Of a DNA stretch of 64,000 nt, positions 34,241-44,100 are shown piece by piece. Source of the stretch: Lewinellaceae bacterium (GTDB lineage: Bacteria > Bacteroidota > Bacteroidia > Chitinophagales > Saprospiraceae); contig JACJXZ010000023.1 of assembly GCA_020636375.1 (NCBI GenBank), positions 1 to 64,000 of the forward strand, read 5' to 3'. The translations under genes were made by a program, and so were the position numbers. Below the pieces are notes generated by a model. The model was not told where the DNA came from. It did no database searches and saw nothing but the letters and a program-made list of their open reading frames with translations. Numbering within the stretch: position 1 is the first letter of the stretch; each line of letters opens with the position of its first letter.

Positions 34241-35092
34241 CTATCCCACGATAGACGCACAAATATAATCCGGAATAATCCCCGTCGCGCTGATCAGCAG
34301 GCCGGCGTTGCGGGCACTGGTATTACCCGACAGCACCAGGGTGGTCTTCAGCCCGAATTTGTTGCCGCCCAGGATATCGGTGTGCAGGGTGTCGCCCACC
34401 ATCAGGATGTCGTCTTTGTCGTATTGCCCGCTTCCTTCTTTATTCAGGTGGTCGAAGGCGTACATGAACATCTGGGAATCCGGCTTGCCGAAGTGGATGA
34501 AGGAGCGGTTGAGGATGCTCTCCACCAGTTGGGCCACGCTGCCGGTAGCCAGGGCCACGTCGTTCCTGGACACCGGGTAGAGCTTGTCGGAATTGGCGAC
34601 GATGACGGGCATGGTCTTGCGGCGCAGCAGGTTGACCGTGGTGTTGATGTCGCGGTTCCAGTCGAAACCTTCGTCGTCGAGGAAGACGAAAGCATCGATC
34701 TCGTCGGCCCTTTCCAGGTCTACGTCGCCGGCGGGGATGGAGGTGTTGCCGGATTCGAGGATGTAGCTGGCGGCGTTTTCCGTGCCCAGGTAGGCGATCC
34801 TGCCGCTTTTGACCTTGTGCTGGAGGTACTGCTTGGCCAGCATGCCGGAGGTGATGATCTCGTCTTCCTCGATGCCCTGCAGGCCTAGCCGCCGAAAGGC
34901 GGCAAACTGCTCGTGCTGGCTGCGGGAGGCGTCGTTGGTGAGGATGCGCAGGGCGATGCCCCGCTCCCGGATGTAGTCGACGGTCTGCTGTACGCCTTCG
35001 ATCAGCCCCCGGTGGTTCTTGAGCACGCCGTAGGAGTCCAGGAAGACGGCTTTGAATTGCCCGAGGATGGGCAGGAATGGTTGTGTGTCCAT
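34241..35092 (-). CDS. HAD-superfamily subfamily IIA phosphatase (NagD-like), 283 aa
   Basis: Motif I is AVFLDSYGVLKN (Asp nucleophile with a Tyr in place of the second position of DxDG, a variant used by one HAD-IIA branch), the cap region follows with LRILTNDASRS as motif II, and FGKPDSQMF and ILMVGDTLHTDILGG give motifs III and IV. These enzymes remove phosphate from nucleotides, sugars or pyridoxal phosphate in the cytoplasm. It begins only 5 bp after the stop of the APH-like gene and is surely in one operon with it. Confidence 0.88.
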   Translation of the reverse strand: MDTQPFLPILGQFKAVFLDSYGVLKNHRGLIEGVQQTVDYIRERGIALRILTNDASRSQHEQFAAFRRLGLQGIEEDEIITSGMLAKQYLQHKVKSGRIAYLGTENAASYILESGNTSIPAGDVDLERADEIDAFVFLDDEGFDWNRDINTTVNLLRRKTMPVIVANSDKLYPVSRNDVALATGSVAQLVESILNRSFIHFGKPDSQMFMYAFDHLNKEGSGQYDKDDILMVGDTLHTDILGGNKFGLKTTLVLSGNTSARNAGLLISATGIIPDYICASIVG

Positions 35093-35097
35093 AGCCT

Positions 35098-36141
35098 TTA
35101 CAGGTTGAGTGCTTTTAAAAGGACGCCGCCGTCAAACTCCCGCTCGATGGAAGGCAGGTGGATTTCGTAGGCTTCCTTCTGGAGCTTGGTGGCGAATATT
35201 TCGTGGAAGAAGTAGCGCCCGTCCTTGATGACGTAGTTGAGCAGGAAAAAACGGTACACCTCTTTCAGGAACAGAATCTCTTCCGCAGCTAGAGGAAAAA
35301 TCTCATGATAGGTTTTCAGGAAGCGGATGAACCGTTCCTCCATCAGCGGGCCGATGTTGTAGGTGAACACGGTGCGGTCGCCGATGTCGGACACCACCCG
35401 GCTGATGAAGTAAAAGTCCATCATGCGGGAGCTCATGCGGAACCAGTCGTAATCCCAGCGGGAGTAAAATTTGAAGGACGGGGTGAGGGAAAAATTGCCG
35501 ATGTTCCAGTCGACGAACACTGGGATTTTGTCGAACCGGTTGGCGCCCAGCCTTTCCATATCCTCGAAGAAGAGCTGCGCCTGCTGCCGGATCAGCCCCT
35601 CGTGCAGGCGGTATTCGTGGCGGCCCACTTCCGTGTCCATGATCTCCAGCAGGTGGCGGATATCCACCTCCAGGGTTTTGGAGGAGGGCGGCACGGTGTG
35701 GCGGATGTTGTGGCAGGCCTTATGAAACAGGGCGAACTGCCCGGCCAGGCGGACGATTTGTTCTTCGCTGAACCGCCGGGGCGGCCGGTTTTTGATCCGG
35801 ATCGGGCGGTAGAAGACGACCCAGGCGTCGATCACCTCGCTCTGGTGGCGGTGGACGAAGAGGGTGTTGCCCTTCATCAGGGAGCGGGCCAGGAAGTGCT
35901 CGAAGGGGGCGGGCAGGTTGTTCGACAGGGCGTTGATGATGGTGTGGTCTTCCACAAAATGCTCGTACTTCCCGAAATAGGACAGCTTGGCGATGACGAT
36001 GCTCCTGTTCTTTAACGCAATCCGGTACACGTGGTTGGTCGATACCTGCGCGCTGATATCGGTGATGCGGGCGATCTCCCGGCTGCTGTCGTACGCCGTC
36101 CAGGCTTCCCGGATGATGGCGGTGAAGTCAATGAAGGGCAT
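35098..36141 (-). CDS. Aminoglycoside-phosphotransferase-like kinase fold protein, 347 aa
   Basis: The fold is that of APH/choline kinases: VYRIALKNRSIVIAKLSYFG carries a strand with the ATP-contacting Lys, IPVFVDWNIGNFSLTP is a changed Brenner motif (D-W-N-x-G-N in place of H-x-D-x-x-x-N), and YSRWDYDWFRMSSRMMDF corresponds to the DFG-like metal site with D-x-D. The ATG at 36141 is preferred because residues further upstream (open to 36279) come from a repeat element. The substrate is unknown. Coupling with a HAD phosphatase suggests a kinase/phosphatase pair acting on the same metabolite. Confidence 0.75.
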   Translation of the reverse strand: MPFIDFTAIIREAWTAYDSSREIARITDISAQVSTNHVYRIALKNRSIVIAKLSYFGKYEHFVEDHTIINALSNNLPAPFEHFLARSLMKGNTLFVHRHQSEVIDAWVVFYRPIRIKNRPPRRFSEEQIVRLAGQFALFHKACHNIRHTVPPSSKTLEVDIRHLLEIMDTEVGRHEYRLHEGLIRQQAQLFFEDMERLGANRFDKIPVFVDWNIGNFSLTPSFKFYSRWDYDWFRMSSRMMDFYFISRVVSDIGDRTVFTYNIGPLMEERFIRFLKTYHEIFPLAAEEILFLKEVYRFFLLNYVIKDGRYFFHEIFATKLQKEAYEIHLPSIEREFDGGVLLKALNL

Positions 36142-36181
36142 AGGGCAGATTGAATGAAGCCGCAAGATAGGGAAATCTACC

Positions 36182-36296
36182 ACACTACTGGACATTTTGG
36201 GATCATCGTGTATATGTGCATGGGTGCATTCGTGCATGTGTCTGGAGGATAATCTCTTATACACGAATGTACAGTCCAAAAAATGTCCAGTAGTCT
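36182..36296. mobile_element. MITE-like element, family H, with 11-bp target duplication (115 bp)
   Basis: The ends are ACACTACTGGACATTTT and the complement of AAAATGTCCAGTAGTCT. Both sides are flanked by GGAAATCTACC (36171-36181 and 36297-36307). The inside has GTGTATATGTGCATGGGTGC-type octamer-like repeats. A partial end of the same family is at 7556. Confidence 0.85.
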
Positions 36297-36302
36297 GGAA
36301 AT

Positions 36303-37060
36303 CTACCTTAATATAATTTTTCCGGCTACTCTGGCGCGGGTCGTCAGTTCTTCGATAACAATCCAGTACATTCCGCTCCCAAGGCGCGATACGTCCAGTT
36401 CTTTAACGTTGCTTTTTTCCTGCTTTAGAACAACCTGCCCGAATTGATTAAAAATGGCAACATTGAACAAAGCCAGATCGTTTTCGCAAAGAATAAATAT
36501 TTTATCCCTGGCTGGGTTGGGCGCGATGCTCAAGGCCCAATCCGCTACTTCTTCGGGATTTTCGGATGGAGAGAGGAGAGAATCGCAACTGAAAGGAAGC
36601 GGCGTGTGTTCGACCGTAACCGGTATGGGATCATCGCAGGCCACCATGCCTTCCACTGAGCAATTTTCGCCATTGTCGTGTATAGAATAACTTCTATCCG
36701 ATGCCTGGAGCTCGCAAAAGCGCTCTGTGTTGCATATTTCCAATTGAGGATTATCATATATAGCCACATGCCCTCCTTCTTCAAAAGAACAATTTAAACC
36801 TTCAAGGGAGTACAAGGAGCTGTTTCCGTACAAAAAAAACTGCCCGCGATATGCCCGGAGTTCTTCCAGGCCGGTGAAATTGAGCAGGCTGTCATTTTCT
36901 GTTATCCTGACATCGCCGCAAATGAAAGCGAGGCCGTTCAGGCCCTCAAAATTACGGATGCTGCTGTTGTTTTCAATATACAAGAACCCATCCACTATTC
37001 GCAAGCTGTCCAACCCGGAAAAATCTCTTAAATTAGGGCTGTTTTGAATCCTTAAAAATG
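36303..37060 (-). pseudogene. 5'-truncated T9SS protein with receptor-L/leucine-rich-like repeats
   Basis: The readable part shows repeats such as LRDFSGLDSLRIV, IRNFEGLNGLAFICGDVRI and LLNFTGLEELRAYRGQFF, as in receptor L-domain or bacterial leucine-rich proteins, then a T9SS type A sorting domain (IAPNPARDKIFILCENDL ... LGSGMYWIVIEEL). The repeats run upstream to an in-frame stop near 37073, with no ATG and no signal peptide; the only start is a TTG in the middle of a repeat. A T9SS cargo without a signal peptide cannot be exported, so the gene is most likely a decayed 3' part. Its stop codon lies inside the target duplication of the family H element. Confidence 0.7.
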
Positions 37061-37128
37061 TGGAGTTTTGTTACCAGCATTCAAAAAGAAAATAGTTGAA
37101 CAGAGCGCAAAACATGATCAGCGATGTG

Positions 37129-38256
37129 TTAAAATCCAGGAGTGCTTCTGATCCAGCCATATTTTTCCATCAACTCCAATCCCTTTTCCATAAAAGCATC
37201 CCTGTCCACCGGCTGGTTGAACAGGCCTGCATAAAGAATGCCTTTTTCCGGGATACTCATGTGGAAGGCGTAGAAGCCGCCCTGGGTGCCGGTATGTTCG
37301 ACGATCTGCACATTGCGGGGCGGGGCGGGCGGGCGGATAAACCAGCTGAAGCCCAGGAAAGGCGGCAGGCTATCCGCCCAGTTTTCCGGCCGGTATACCT
37401 GCCGGGATTCGGCGACCGTGGACGCGGGCAGGAAGGCATGCCGCCGGATGGCCAGCTCGTACTTCGCCAGCTCGGCAGCGGAACTCCAGACGCCGCCGTT
37501 GCCGGCAGCGGCGAAGGTGGGGTACTCGCCGTAATCGTACTCCCGGTAGGCTTCCCCTTCCTTCACGTAAGCATGGGCGACACCCGCCTGCGGGTGCTGC
37601 CCGTCGGTGATGGTGCTGTTGGCCATGCCGGCGGGCAGGAAAATTTCCTCCCGGATGTAATCCTGCCATTTCCTGCCCGAAACCTGCTCAATGATGAGGG
37701 CCAGGCCGTTGAAGGCGGGGTTGGAATACTGGAATTTTTCGCCGGGCTCGAAGTTCAGCGCCCGGGCGCGTTTGATGGGGTTCCAGTTCTCCTCGTCTTT
37801 GGCCGTTAGGTAGAATACGCTGTCCTCATCCACCCGGCGGAGGTCAGGCAGTCCGGAAGTGTGGGTGAGCAGGTGTTTGATCCGCACTTTCCCGGCAATC
37901 TCCGGATGGTCGAAATCGGGGAAATACCGGCTCAGGCTGTCTTCCAGCGACAAGGCGCCTGCATCCCGCAGCTTCAGGATGCCGTAAGCCACGAAGGTCT
38001 TGCTGATGGAGCCGGTATTGAACAGGGTATTGGGCGTGATCTTTTCACCGGTTTCCAGATTCGCCAGGCCGTAGCCTTTGGAGAAGAGGATGCTGTCGCC
38101 TTTCAGGATTAGGACGGTGCCGCCGGGTTCGCCCGGGGGCAGCGCGGATTGGAATAAGGCGTCCAGCTCGGCGGTGAAGGTGGAGGAAGATGGGGGCGAT
38201 TCCCGGCAGGCAAAGAGGACGGCGGAGAGGAGCAGACTGATTAGGGTATGTTTCAT
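37129..38256 (-). CDS. Serine beta-lactamase-like hydrolase lipoprotein (class C/esterase type), 375 aa
   Basis: A lipoprotein signal (LISLLLSAVLFAC) is followed by the beta-lactamase/transpeptidase-like fold. The catalytic S83-x-x-K86 is in NTGSISKTF, the Y-x-N motif is FQYSNPAFNG and the third motif appears as HTGTQGGF. Such stand-alone proteins are peptidases, esterases or D-amino-acid amidases; true beta-lactamase action would need testing. The protein is probably anchored in the outer or inner membrane facing the periplasm. Confidence 0.88.
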   Translation of the reverse strand: MKHTLISLLLSAVLFACRESPPSSSTFTAELDALFQSALPPGEPGGTVLILKGDSILFSKGYGLANLETGEKITPNTLFNTGSISKTFVAYGILKLRDAGALSLEDSLSRYFPDFDHPEIAGKVRIKHLLTHTSGLPDLRRVDEDSVFYLTAKDEENWNPIKRARALNFEPGEKFQYSNPAFNGLALIIEQVSGRKWQDYIREEIFLPAGMANSTITDGQHPQAGVAHAYVKEGEAYREYDYGEYPTFAAAGNGGVWSSAAELAKYELAIRRHAFLPASTVAESRQVYRPENWADSLPPFLGFSWFIRPPAPPRNVQIVEHTGTQGGFYAFHMSIPEKGILYAGLFNQPVDRDAFMEKGLELMEKYGWIRSTPGF

Positions 38257-38280
38257 ATTCTTTTGAAATTTCCTTTAGCG

Positions 38281-38360
38281 CAAGTTCAAGTTCAAGTATC
38301 AAGGCCAAAAGCAGGGCGGTGCCAGCATTGAACTTGAACCTGGCTCTTGAACTTGAACTT
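38281..38360. promoter_or_regulatory. Inverted repeat AAGTTCAAGTTCAAG upstream of the beta-lactamase-like gene
   Basis: AAGTTCAAGTTCAAG at 38283 and CTTGAACTTGAACTT at about 38344 are exact complements 45 bp apart, with another TTGAACTTGAA in between. The 6-bp unit is repeated in each arm. It could be an operator cluster or a hairpin. Confidence 0.45.
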
Positions 38361-38491
38361 TAAAAGAGATGTAAGGCAAGGCATTCAAAAATACGGAGAA
38401 ATTTTTTCCTGCTCCTGCTTCCTTGCCACTTGGCGGCAGATCGGCAACAATATTGGCGGTTTACTTCAGCCAGGAGCGTCATCCCGGCGCG

Positions 38492-38593
38492 GGCTGCCCG
38501 TCTAAGGTTGGCCACTCCATCCTTTCTGCACACGCTTGGCCTCGACTCCGCTCGGCTTTCCCCTTTCTGCTGTCCAACCTTAGACGGGGAGCC
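38492..38593. mobile_element. MITE-like element, family D, copy 3, with 8-bp target duplication
   Basis: The ends are GGCTGCCCGTCTAAGGTTGG and CCAACCTTAGACGGGGAGCC, flanked by CCGGCGCG at 38484-38491 and 38594-38601. It lies just beyond the 3' end of the class III cyclase gene. Confidence 0.88.
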
Positions 38594-38626
38594 CCGGCGC
38601 GCTAAAGTACCCTCGTTTTTACATGA

Positions 38627-39595
38627 TTACAGGCCACCTGAAGGTGGCCCGTCCGGATCGGCCTCCACCGTATACAGCCGCATCGCCTCTGCCTTGCCCC
38701 GCAGCTCCACTGCCCCCACCGGTTTTTCCCGGAGGCCGGAGGCCGGCAGGACGAGCTGCTGCAGCAGGGTTTCCGACAGCAGGATGTCCACCCCCATCTC
38801 GTTGCACTTCGACTGTATGCGGGCCGCCGTATTGAGCACGTCGCCGGAGTAGGCAATATCCCGCTTGATAGCGCCGATCTCTCCGCTGACGACCGTGCCG
38901 CAGTGCAGGCCGGCCTTGAAGGAAGGTACGATCCCGTACTTTTCCTGATAGTGCTGCGCTCGTTCGGCCAGGCTCCTTTGGATCTCGAAGAACGCCTGTA
39001 CGCAGTTGTTGTCCTTCAGCGCCCGGGCCTGGGGCCAGCTCACCACGACCTCGTCGCCCACGTACTGGTAAATTTCTCCCTTGGCGAGCAGGATGCCGGG
39101 GGTGACGTCCTGGAAAAAGTCCTTCACAAATTCGAAATACTGCAATTCTTCCAGCTGCTCGGCGATGGCCGTGGAGGATCGGATGTCCAGGAACATGAAG
39201 GTGCGGCCCTCGGTTCTGGGGTGGAAATACCGACCCAGGAGGAACGCCCGGAAAACCCCCGGCCCGTACTTGTCGTTGACCTGAAGGGCGAGGGTAGTCG
39301 TCACGGCGACCAGCAACCAGAACAGGAAGTTCTTCAGGTTCTCCATCCCGGTCAGGTAGTCGTAGACGGAGGGCAGGATCGCCCGGTCGAAAAGGCTGAC
39401 GTTCAGCCGCAGCGAATTGTAAATGAAAGAACCCGCCAGGCTGGTCAGGGAGTACAGGATGGTTATGCCGAGCAGGGACAACAGGAGCGCGGCCCCATAG
39501 GTATGCGAGCGAAGCGGCCGTCCGAAAGCTGAAGGAACACCTGGCGGAGTATGCGGCGTATTTTGAGTGAAAAAGAGTATGTTTACAGCAACCAA
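38627..39595 (-). CDS. Membrane-bound class III adenylate/guanylate cyclase, 322 aa
   Basis: Two membrane helices at about residues 33-56 and 87-105 precede a class III cyclase domain from residue 130. The metal-binding aspartates lie in FMFLDIRSSTAI (D137) and YQYVGDEVVVSW, and IAYSGDVLNTAARIQSKC carries the conserved N-x-x-x-R transition-state part. It should make cAMP or cGMP in the cytoplasm in response to a membrane signal. Its start is only 16 bp from the start of the sigma-factor gene on the other strand, so the two must use overlapping promoters. The N-terminal 30 residues have no conserved features, so the exact start is uncertain. Confidence 0.85.
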   Translation of the reverse strand: MVAVNILFFTQNTPHTPPGVPSAFGRPLRSHTYGAALLLSLLGITILYSLTSLAGSFIYNSLRLNVSLFDRAILPSVYDYLTGMENLKNFLFWLLVAVTTTLALQVNDKYGPGVFRAFLLGRYFHPRTEGRTFMFLDIRSSTAIAEQLEELQYFEFVKDFFQDVTPGILLAKGEIYQYVGDEVVVSWPQARALKDNNCVQAFFEIQRSLAERAQHYQEKYGIVPSFKAGLHCGTVVSGEIGAIKRDIAYSGDVLNTAARIQSKCNEMGVDILLSETLLQQLVLPASGLREKPVGAVELRGKAEAMRLYTVEADPDGPPSGGL

Positions 39596-39611
39596 CTAAA
39601 CAGGTATTTAC

Positions 39612-40208
39612 TTGGAGCAGGAACACATCAGCAACGAAGAGCGTTCCGGGCCAGAGAACCAGGTTTTGTTCGAAGGGCTGAAAAACCGGGAGCCCTGGGC
39701 TATCCGCCGGTTAGGTGTGGAGGTGAGCCGCCTGTTTTCCCGCCTTCCGGGCGCGGCGGCGGTATCCCGGCAGGACAAGGAAGAGCTGGTCAACGACACC
39801 CTGGTGGTAGTGCTGAGCAAGCTGGCAGAGGGTGCCTTCGAATTCCAGGGCGCCGGCCCGGCCGCCTACGCCATGGGGGTGGCCCGTAACCTGCTGAACA
39901 ACTGGCTGCGCCGACAGCGCCTGCCTGCGGTAAGCCTCGATGGCGCCGGCCCGCTGCCGGACGGCGGGCTGGCGGATTATTTCGAACAAAAGGAGAAAGA
40001 ACAACTTCTCGGCGACCTGCTGGATCAACTGGGCGAAGACTGCCGACAGCTGATCCGCCTGCGATATTATGAGGAAGTAAAGGATGAACAGGTTATAGAA
40101 CAGCGGCTGACGAAACACAGCACGGTGGATTCCCTGAAGAACAAGCGCTGCCGGTGCCTGAAAAAATTGTCGCAGCTGGCGAGGCAGCGCCAACACTTAT
40201 TTCGGTAG
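39612..40208 (+). CDS. ECF-type RNA polymerase sigma factor, 198 aa
   Basis: Region 2 is seen in DKEELVNDTLVVVLSKL and AAYAMGVARNLLNNWLRRQR (core binding and -10 recognition), and region 4 in LGEDCRQLIRLRYYEEVKDE followed by a helix-turn-helix with VDSLKNKRCRCLKKL. It starts with TTG at 39612 because an in-frame TAA lies just upstream (39597). Region 4 is somewhat irregular, as in the sigma factors that accompany TPR-CHAT proteins. It is the first gene of an operon with the anti-sigma-like gene (17 bp gap) and the CHAT gene. Confidence 0.85.
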   Translation: MEQEHISNEERSGPENQVLFEGLKNREPWAIRRLGVEVSRLFSRLPGAAAVSRQDKEELVNDTLVVVLSKLAEGAFEFQGAGPAAYAMGVARNLLNNWLRRQRLPAVSLDGAGPLPDGGLADYFEQKEKEQLLGDLLDQLGEDCRQLIRLRYYEEVKDEQVIEQRLTKHSTVDSLKNKRCRCLKKLSQLARQRQHLFR

Positions 40209-40225
40209 ATGCATAGTGAGAGGCC

Positions 40226-41104
40226 ATGAAGGGTTTTAAATTCGAAGATTATATCAACGGCAATTTGCCGGAACCGGAACGCCGGGCGCTGGAGCAACGC
40301 CTGGCGGCAGACCCGGCGCTGAGAGCGCAACTGGAGGAGGAGGAAGAACTCCTGGTGCGCCTGAAGCGGCAGATGCTGCGCCGACAGGTGGAGGCGGCCA
40401 TGAAAGCGGAACCGCCGGCTTCCCGCTCCCGGTGGCGGATCTGGGCCGCTCTGGCCATCCTGGCGGCAGCCTTGCTTGCCGGGTGGCTGCTCAGTAGCCC
40501 TGGCGCCGTATCGCCCGAAGCGTGGCCGGCCCAGGAACCGCCCCGCAACCCTGAACCGAAAAACCAGGAGGTGCTGCCGGCGGAAGAGCTGCCGGCAATA
40601 CAGGAGCAGCCACCTCCCATCGCTCAGCAAACCGAGACTTCCACACCGGAGGCAAACGCCTCTGATGGGTTGCGGAGCGCTATAGTAACGCCGGCCCGGA
40701 CCCTGGGCCGCACAGCCGTGAGGCAACTTCAGCTGCCGGCAGGGGCCGGTGCCTCGCCCCCGCTCCTCCAACCGGCAGCAGACCTGGTCCGGCAGGGCCG
40801 ATACCGGGAGGCACAGGCGCTGCTGGAACAGGAAGGGACGGCAGGCGATACCCTCCTGTTCCTTCATGCGTTCTGCCTGCTGAAGCAGGAGAAGGGGCTG
40901 GAGGCGGCCCGCTATTTCACCCGCCTGGAGCAACCAGGAACGGCCTTTGCGGAAGAATCCCAATGGGGCCTGGCCCTGAGCTGGCTGCTGGCGGGCCAGG
41001 AAGCCTGGGCGGCAGAGCAACTGGAAGCCATCGCCGGCCAGGCAGGGCACCCGCGGGCGGCGGCAGCGGCGGAGCTGATCGAACAGCTGAAGCAACAGCG
41101 ATAA
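40226..41104 (+). CDS. Membrane anti-sigma-like protein with TPR-like C-terminus, 292 aa
   Basis: The N-terminal MKGFKFEDYINGNLPEPERR with the following ALEQRLAADPALRAQL is the helical pattern of small zinc-free anti-sigma domains. A membrane helix at 70-89 (WRIWAALAILAAALLAGWLL) is followed by a Pro/Glu-rich linker (about 90-160) and by TPR-like helices (about 180-290: LVRQGRYREAQALLEQ). The layout suits a regulator that holds the sigma factor at the membrane and senses something in the periplasm through the C-terminal part. The role is inferred from position between sigma and CHAT genes. Confidence 0.65.
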   Translation: MKGFKFEDYINGNLPEPERRALEQRLAADPALRAQLEEEEELLVRLKRQMLRRQVEAAMKAEPPASRSRWRIWAALAILAAALLAGWLLSSPGAVSPEAWPAQEPPRNPEPKNQEVLPAEELPAIQEQPPPIAQQTETSTPEANASDGLRSAIVTPARTLGRTAVRQLQLPAGAGASPPLLQPAADLVRQGRYREAQALLEQEGTAGDTLLFLHAFCLLKQEKGLEAARYFTRLEQPGTAFAEESQWGLALSWLLAGQEAWAAEQLEAIAGQAGHPRAAAAAELIEQLKQQR

Positions 41105-41118
41105 CAATCAACCACTAT

Positions 41119-44100
41119 ATGAAACTATTCCTTGCCTTCCGGGGCAGGCCAACCGGGCATTGTGCCTGGGTGCCCGCTCTGTTCCTTCTCCTTTCTGCCC
41201 TTCCCTCTGCTTTGAGCCAGCCCTCCGGCACCTGGCTGGCCGATGCCGAACGAGCCTACCGCAGCAAGCAGTTCGGCCTGGCAGCACGGATCGTCGAAGA
41301 AGGCCTGCCCGCCCTGGAAGCAGCCAACGGGAAAGATACCAACTACGTAGAACTGCTGGTGCTGGGCGGCCGGGCCTGGTACCAGCTCCACGACCTGCCG
41401 CAGGCCGAACAGGCGATGCTGGAAGCCCTCTCCCTGCGTGAACAGCTACAGGGCAAGAGCCACAGCAAATACATCAAGGAAGCTTTCAACCTGGCCACCA
41501 TCTACCGCAACTCGGGAAATCCGGAGAAATACCGGCAAGGAAAGGCCCTGCTCCGGGATGCCTACAACGCCCTCAAGGAACAGCCCGCCCCCAACCCGGA
41601 AGACGAGGGGCGCCTGGTGCGCGGGCTGGGCAGTTACCTGATAGAAGGTGGGGAATACGAAGCGCTGGAGTCGGTTTGCCAGGCTTTTCTCCAGTCGGTA
41701 AACGGGCAGGAGGATCGGTACCCCAACGAGGTGGTGCAGGTGCGGTACAACCTGGCCCGGGCAGCTTATGATCAGGGCCTGTGGCGCAACGCGCTTCCTT
41801 TGTTCCAACAAAACCTGGCCGAAGCCCGCCGGGCTTTCGGGCCCAATCACCTCCTCGCCGCCAAACCCCTCCGCGCCCTGGCGGCCTGCTGCCTCTACCT
41901 GGGGTTGTACGGGGAGGCGGAAGCTTACTTCCGGGAGGCGCTGGCCGTATGCGAGCAGGCCTACGGCAAGGAAGACGTCAATTACTACCTGCTGCTTAGC
42001 GACTACGCCAAACTCTATATGGAGCTGGGCTGGCCGGAGGCGGAGAGCCTCCTGCTGGAAAGCCTGCGCCAGCTGGACAGCCTCGGCAAGGGCAACCCGG
42101 CGCTGACCGAAGAGGCCCGCTACAACCTGGGCATTTATTACCTGCAATCCGGCAACTACGCGGCAGCGGAGCCCCAACTGAATGAGGCCAACGCCTATTT
42201 CTGCCACACCCTGGGACCGGGCAATATGCTGTGTATCCATTCCACCGGGCAGCTCACCCTCCTGGATGTCGGATGGAAAAAAGACGTCCGGGCGGCAAAA
42301 GAACGGCTACTCCCCCTGGCGGAGGCGCTTCGGGAGGCGGCAGGGCCGGCGTACGCCTCCGTTTTGAACCTGATGGGCCGCGCCTGCTTCCTGGCGGGAG
42401 AGTGGGAGGACGCCCGCCGGTACAGCCGCGAAGCGCTCGGCCTGTACCGGCGGCATTTCGGCGATCATTTTGACAAGGAGGGATTCCTGCTGAGCCGCCT
42501 GGCCCTTCTGGCCTTTCGCGAGGAGGACACCGCCGGCGGGATGGCCTTCTTCCGGCAAATGCTGGACGCCGCCCAGTGGCGCATCGACATGGCCTTCGCC
42601 ATCGCTTCAGATGCTGAACGGCAGCGGATCGTGGAAGGCATCCGGCAGATGGTGCTGAGCGATTTCGGGCCCCTCCTATACCAAAATCCGGAATGGAGAG
42701 CCGCTCTGGCACCGGCCCTGCTGGAATGGAGCCTCTTCTCCAAAAGCCTGCTGGAGCAGGCGCAGGTCAGGGCAGAACAGTTGGGCAGGCAGGGCAAGGG
42801 CCCTGTCGCCGAAGTGTACCGGCAATGGCTGGAAACCCGGGAACGGCTGGCGCACTGGAATACGCTTTCCCGCCTCGAATATCCGCAGCAGAGCGATAAA
42901 GTGGAGGAACTGCAACAGCAGGCGAAAGTACTGGAAAAAGACCTGAGCCGCCACCTCGCCGGCTTTGAAAGCCGGGCCGCACCCCGCCCCGCCGGCTGGC
43001 AGCAGCTGCGGCAGGGCCTGCAGCCCGGCGAAGCCCTGGTGGACATCCTGAAGCTGCCGGCCGGCGGGAGGGAACAGGCGCCTTTTTATTACGTGGCCTT
43101 CATCCTCAACGGGCCACAGGCCACGGCACCGGAAGTAGTGGTTTTTCCGGAAGGGCAGGCCCTGGAAGGCCGCCTTTTCCGCCTGTACTTCCTGGAGGTG
43201 TCCAGCCGGAACGCCACGCTGGAAGTATCTCCCGATCCGTACGCTGCTTTCTGGGCGCCGCTCGAACCGTTGCTGAAAAATATCCGGACGGTTTACTGGT
43301 CGCCCGACGGCGTTTTCCACAAACTCAACCCCAACGCCCTGCGCCGCCCCGACGGCACCTATTTGCTCGACTACTACGACATCCGTGCCCTCCGCCATCC
43401 GGCGGCAGCCCCGCAGGCTGGCGGCACCGAACGCCCGCGATGGAAAAGAGCATTGCTGCTCGCCAACCCCGCCTTTCCTGCCGATATGCCGCCCGGCTTC
43501 ACCCCGGATGGGCTGCCGCTCCCGCCCCTGCCCTTTGCTGAGCGGGAAATGAATGCGGTCGGCCGGTTGCTGGAACAGGAGGGGTGGGAGGTGCGCAGCT
43601 TGTCAGGGGGCGATGCGACCGAAGAGGCCGTCAAACGCACCGGGCCGGTAGGGGTGTTGCACCTCGCTACCCATGGCCATTTTCAGGAGAACAGGCGACC
43701 GGCCCCGGAAACGGAGGTGCCGCCGCTTTCCATGTTGCAGAGCATGCTCTTCCTGGCGGGCGGGCAGGGGCGCCGCTTCGGTTTCGAAGGCGAAGATGGC
43801 ATCCTCACCGCCTACGAAGTGATGGGGCTGCCCCTGGACGGCGCCGAGCTGGCCGTGCTGAGCGCCTGCCGCAGCGGGCAGGGCGAGCTGGCGGCTGGGG
43901 AGGGGGCATACGGCTTTCAACGGGCGCTCCGCATTGCCGGGGCAAAAGCGGCCCTGCTCTCCCTGTGGGATGTAGAGGACAAAGCTACAGCCGAATGGAT
44001 GGCCGCCTTCTACCGGAACTGGCTTTCGGGCTTGTCCAAATTCGAAGCCTACCAGGCTACTCAGCGGGCGATGCGCGACCAATACGGCCTGCCGTTCTAC

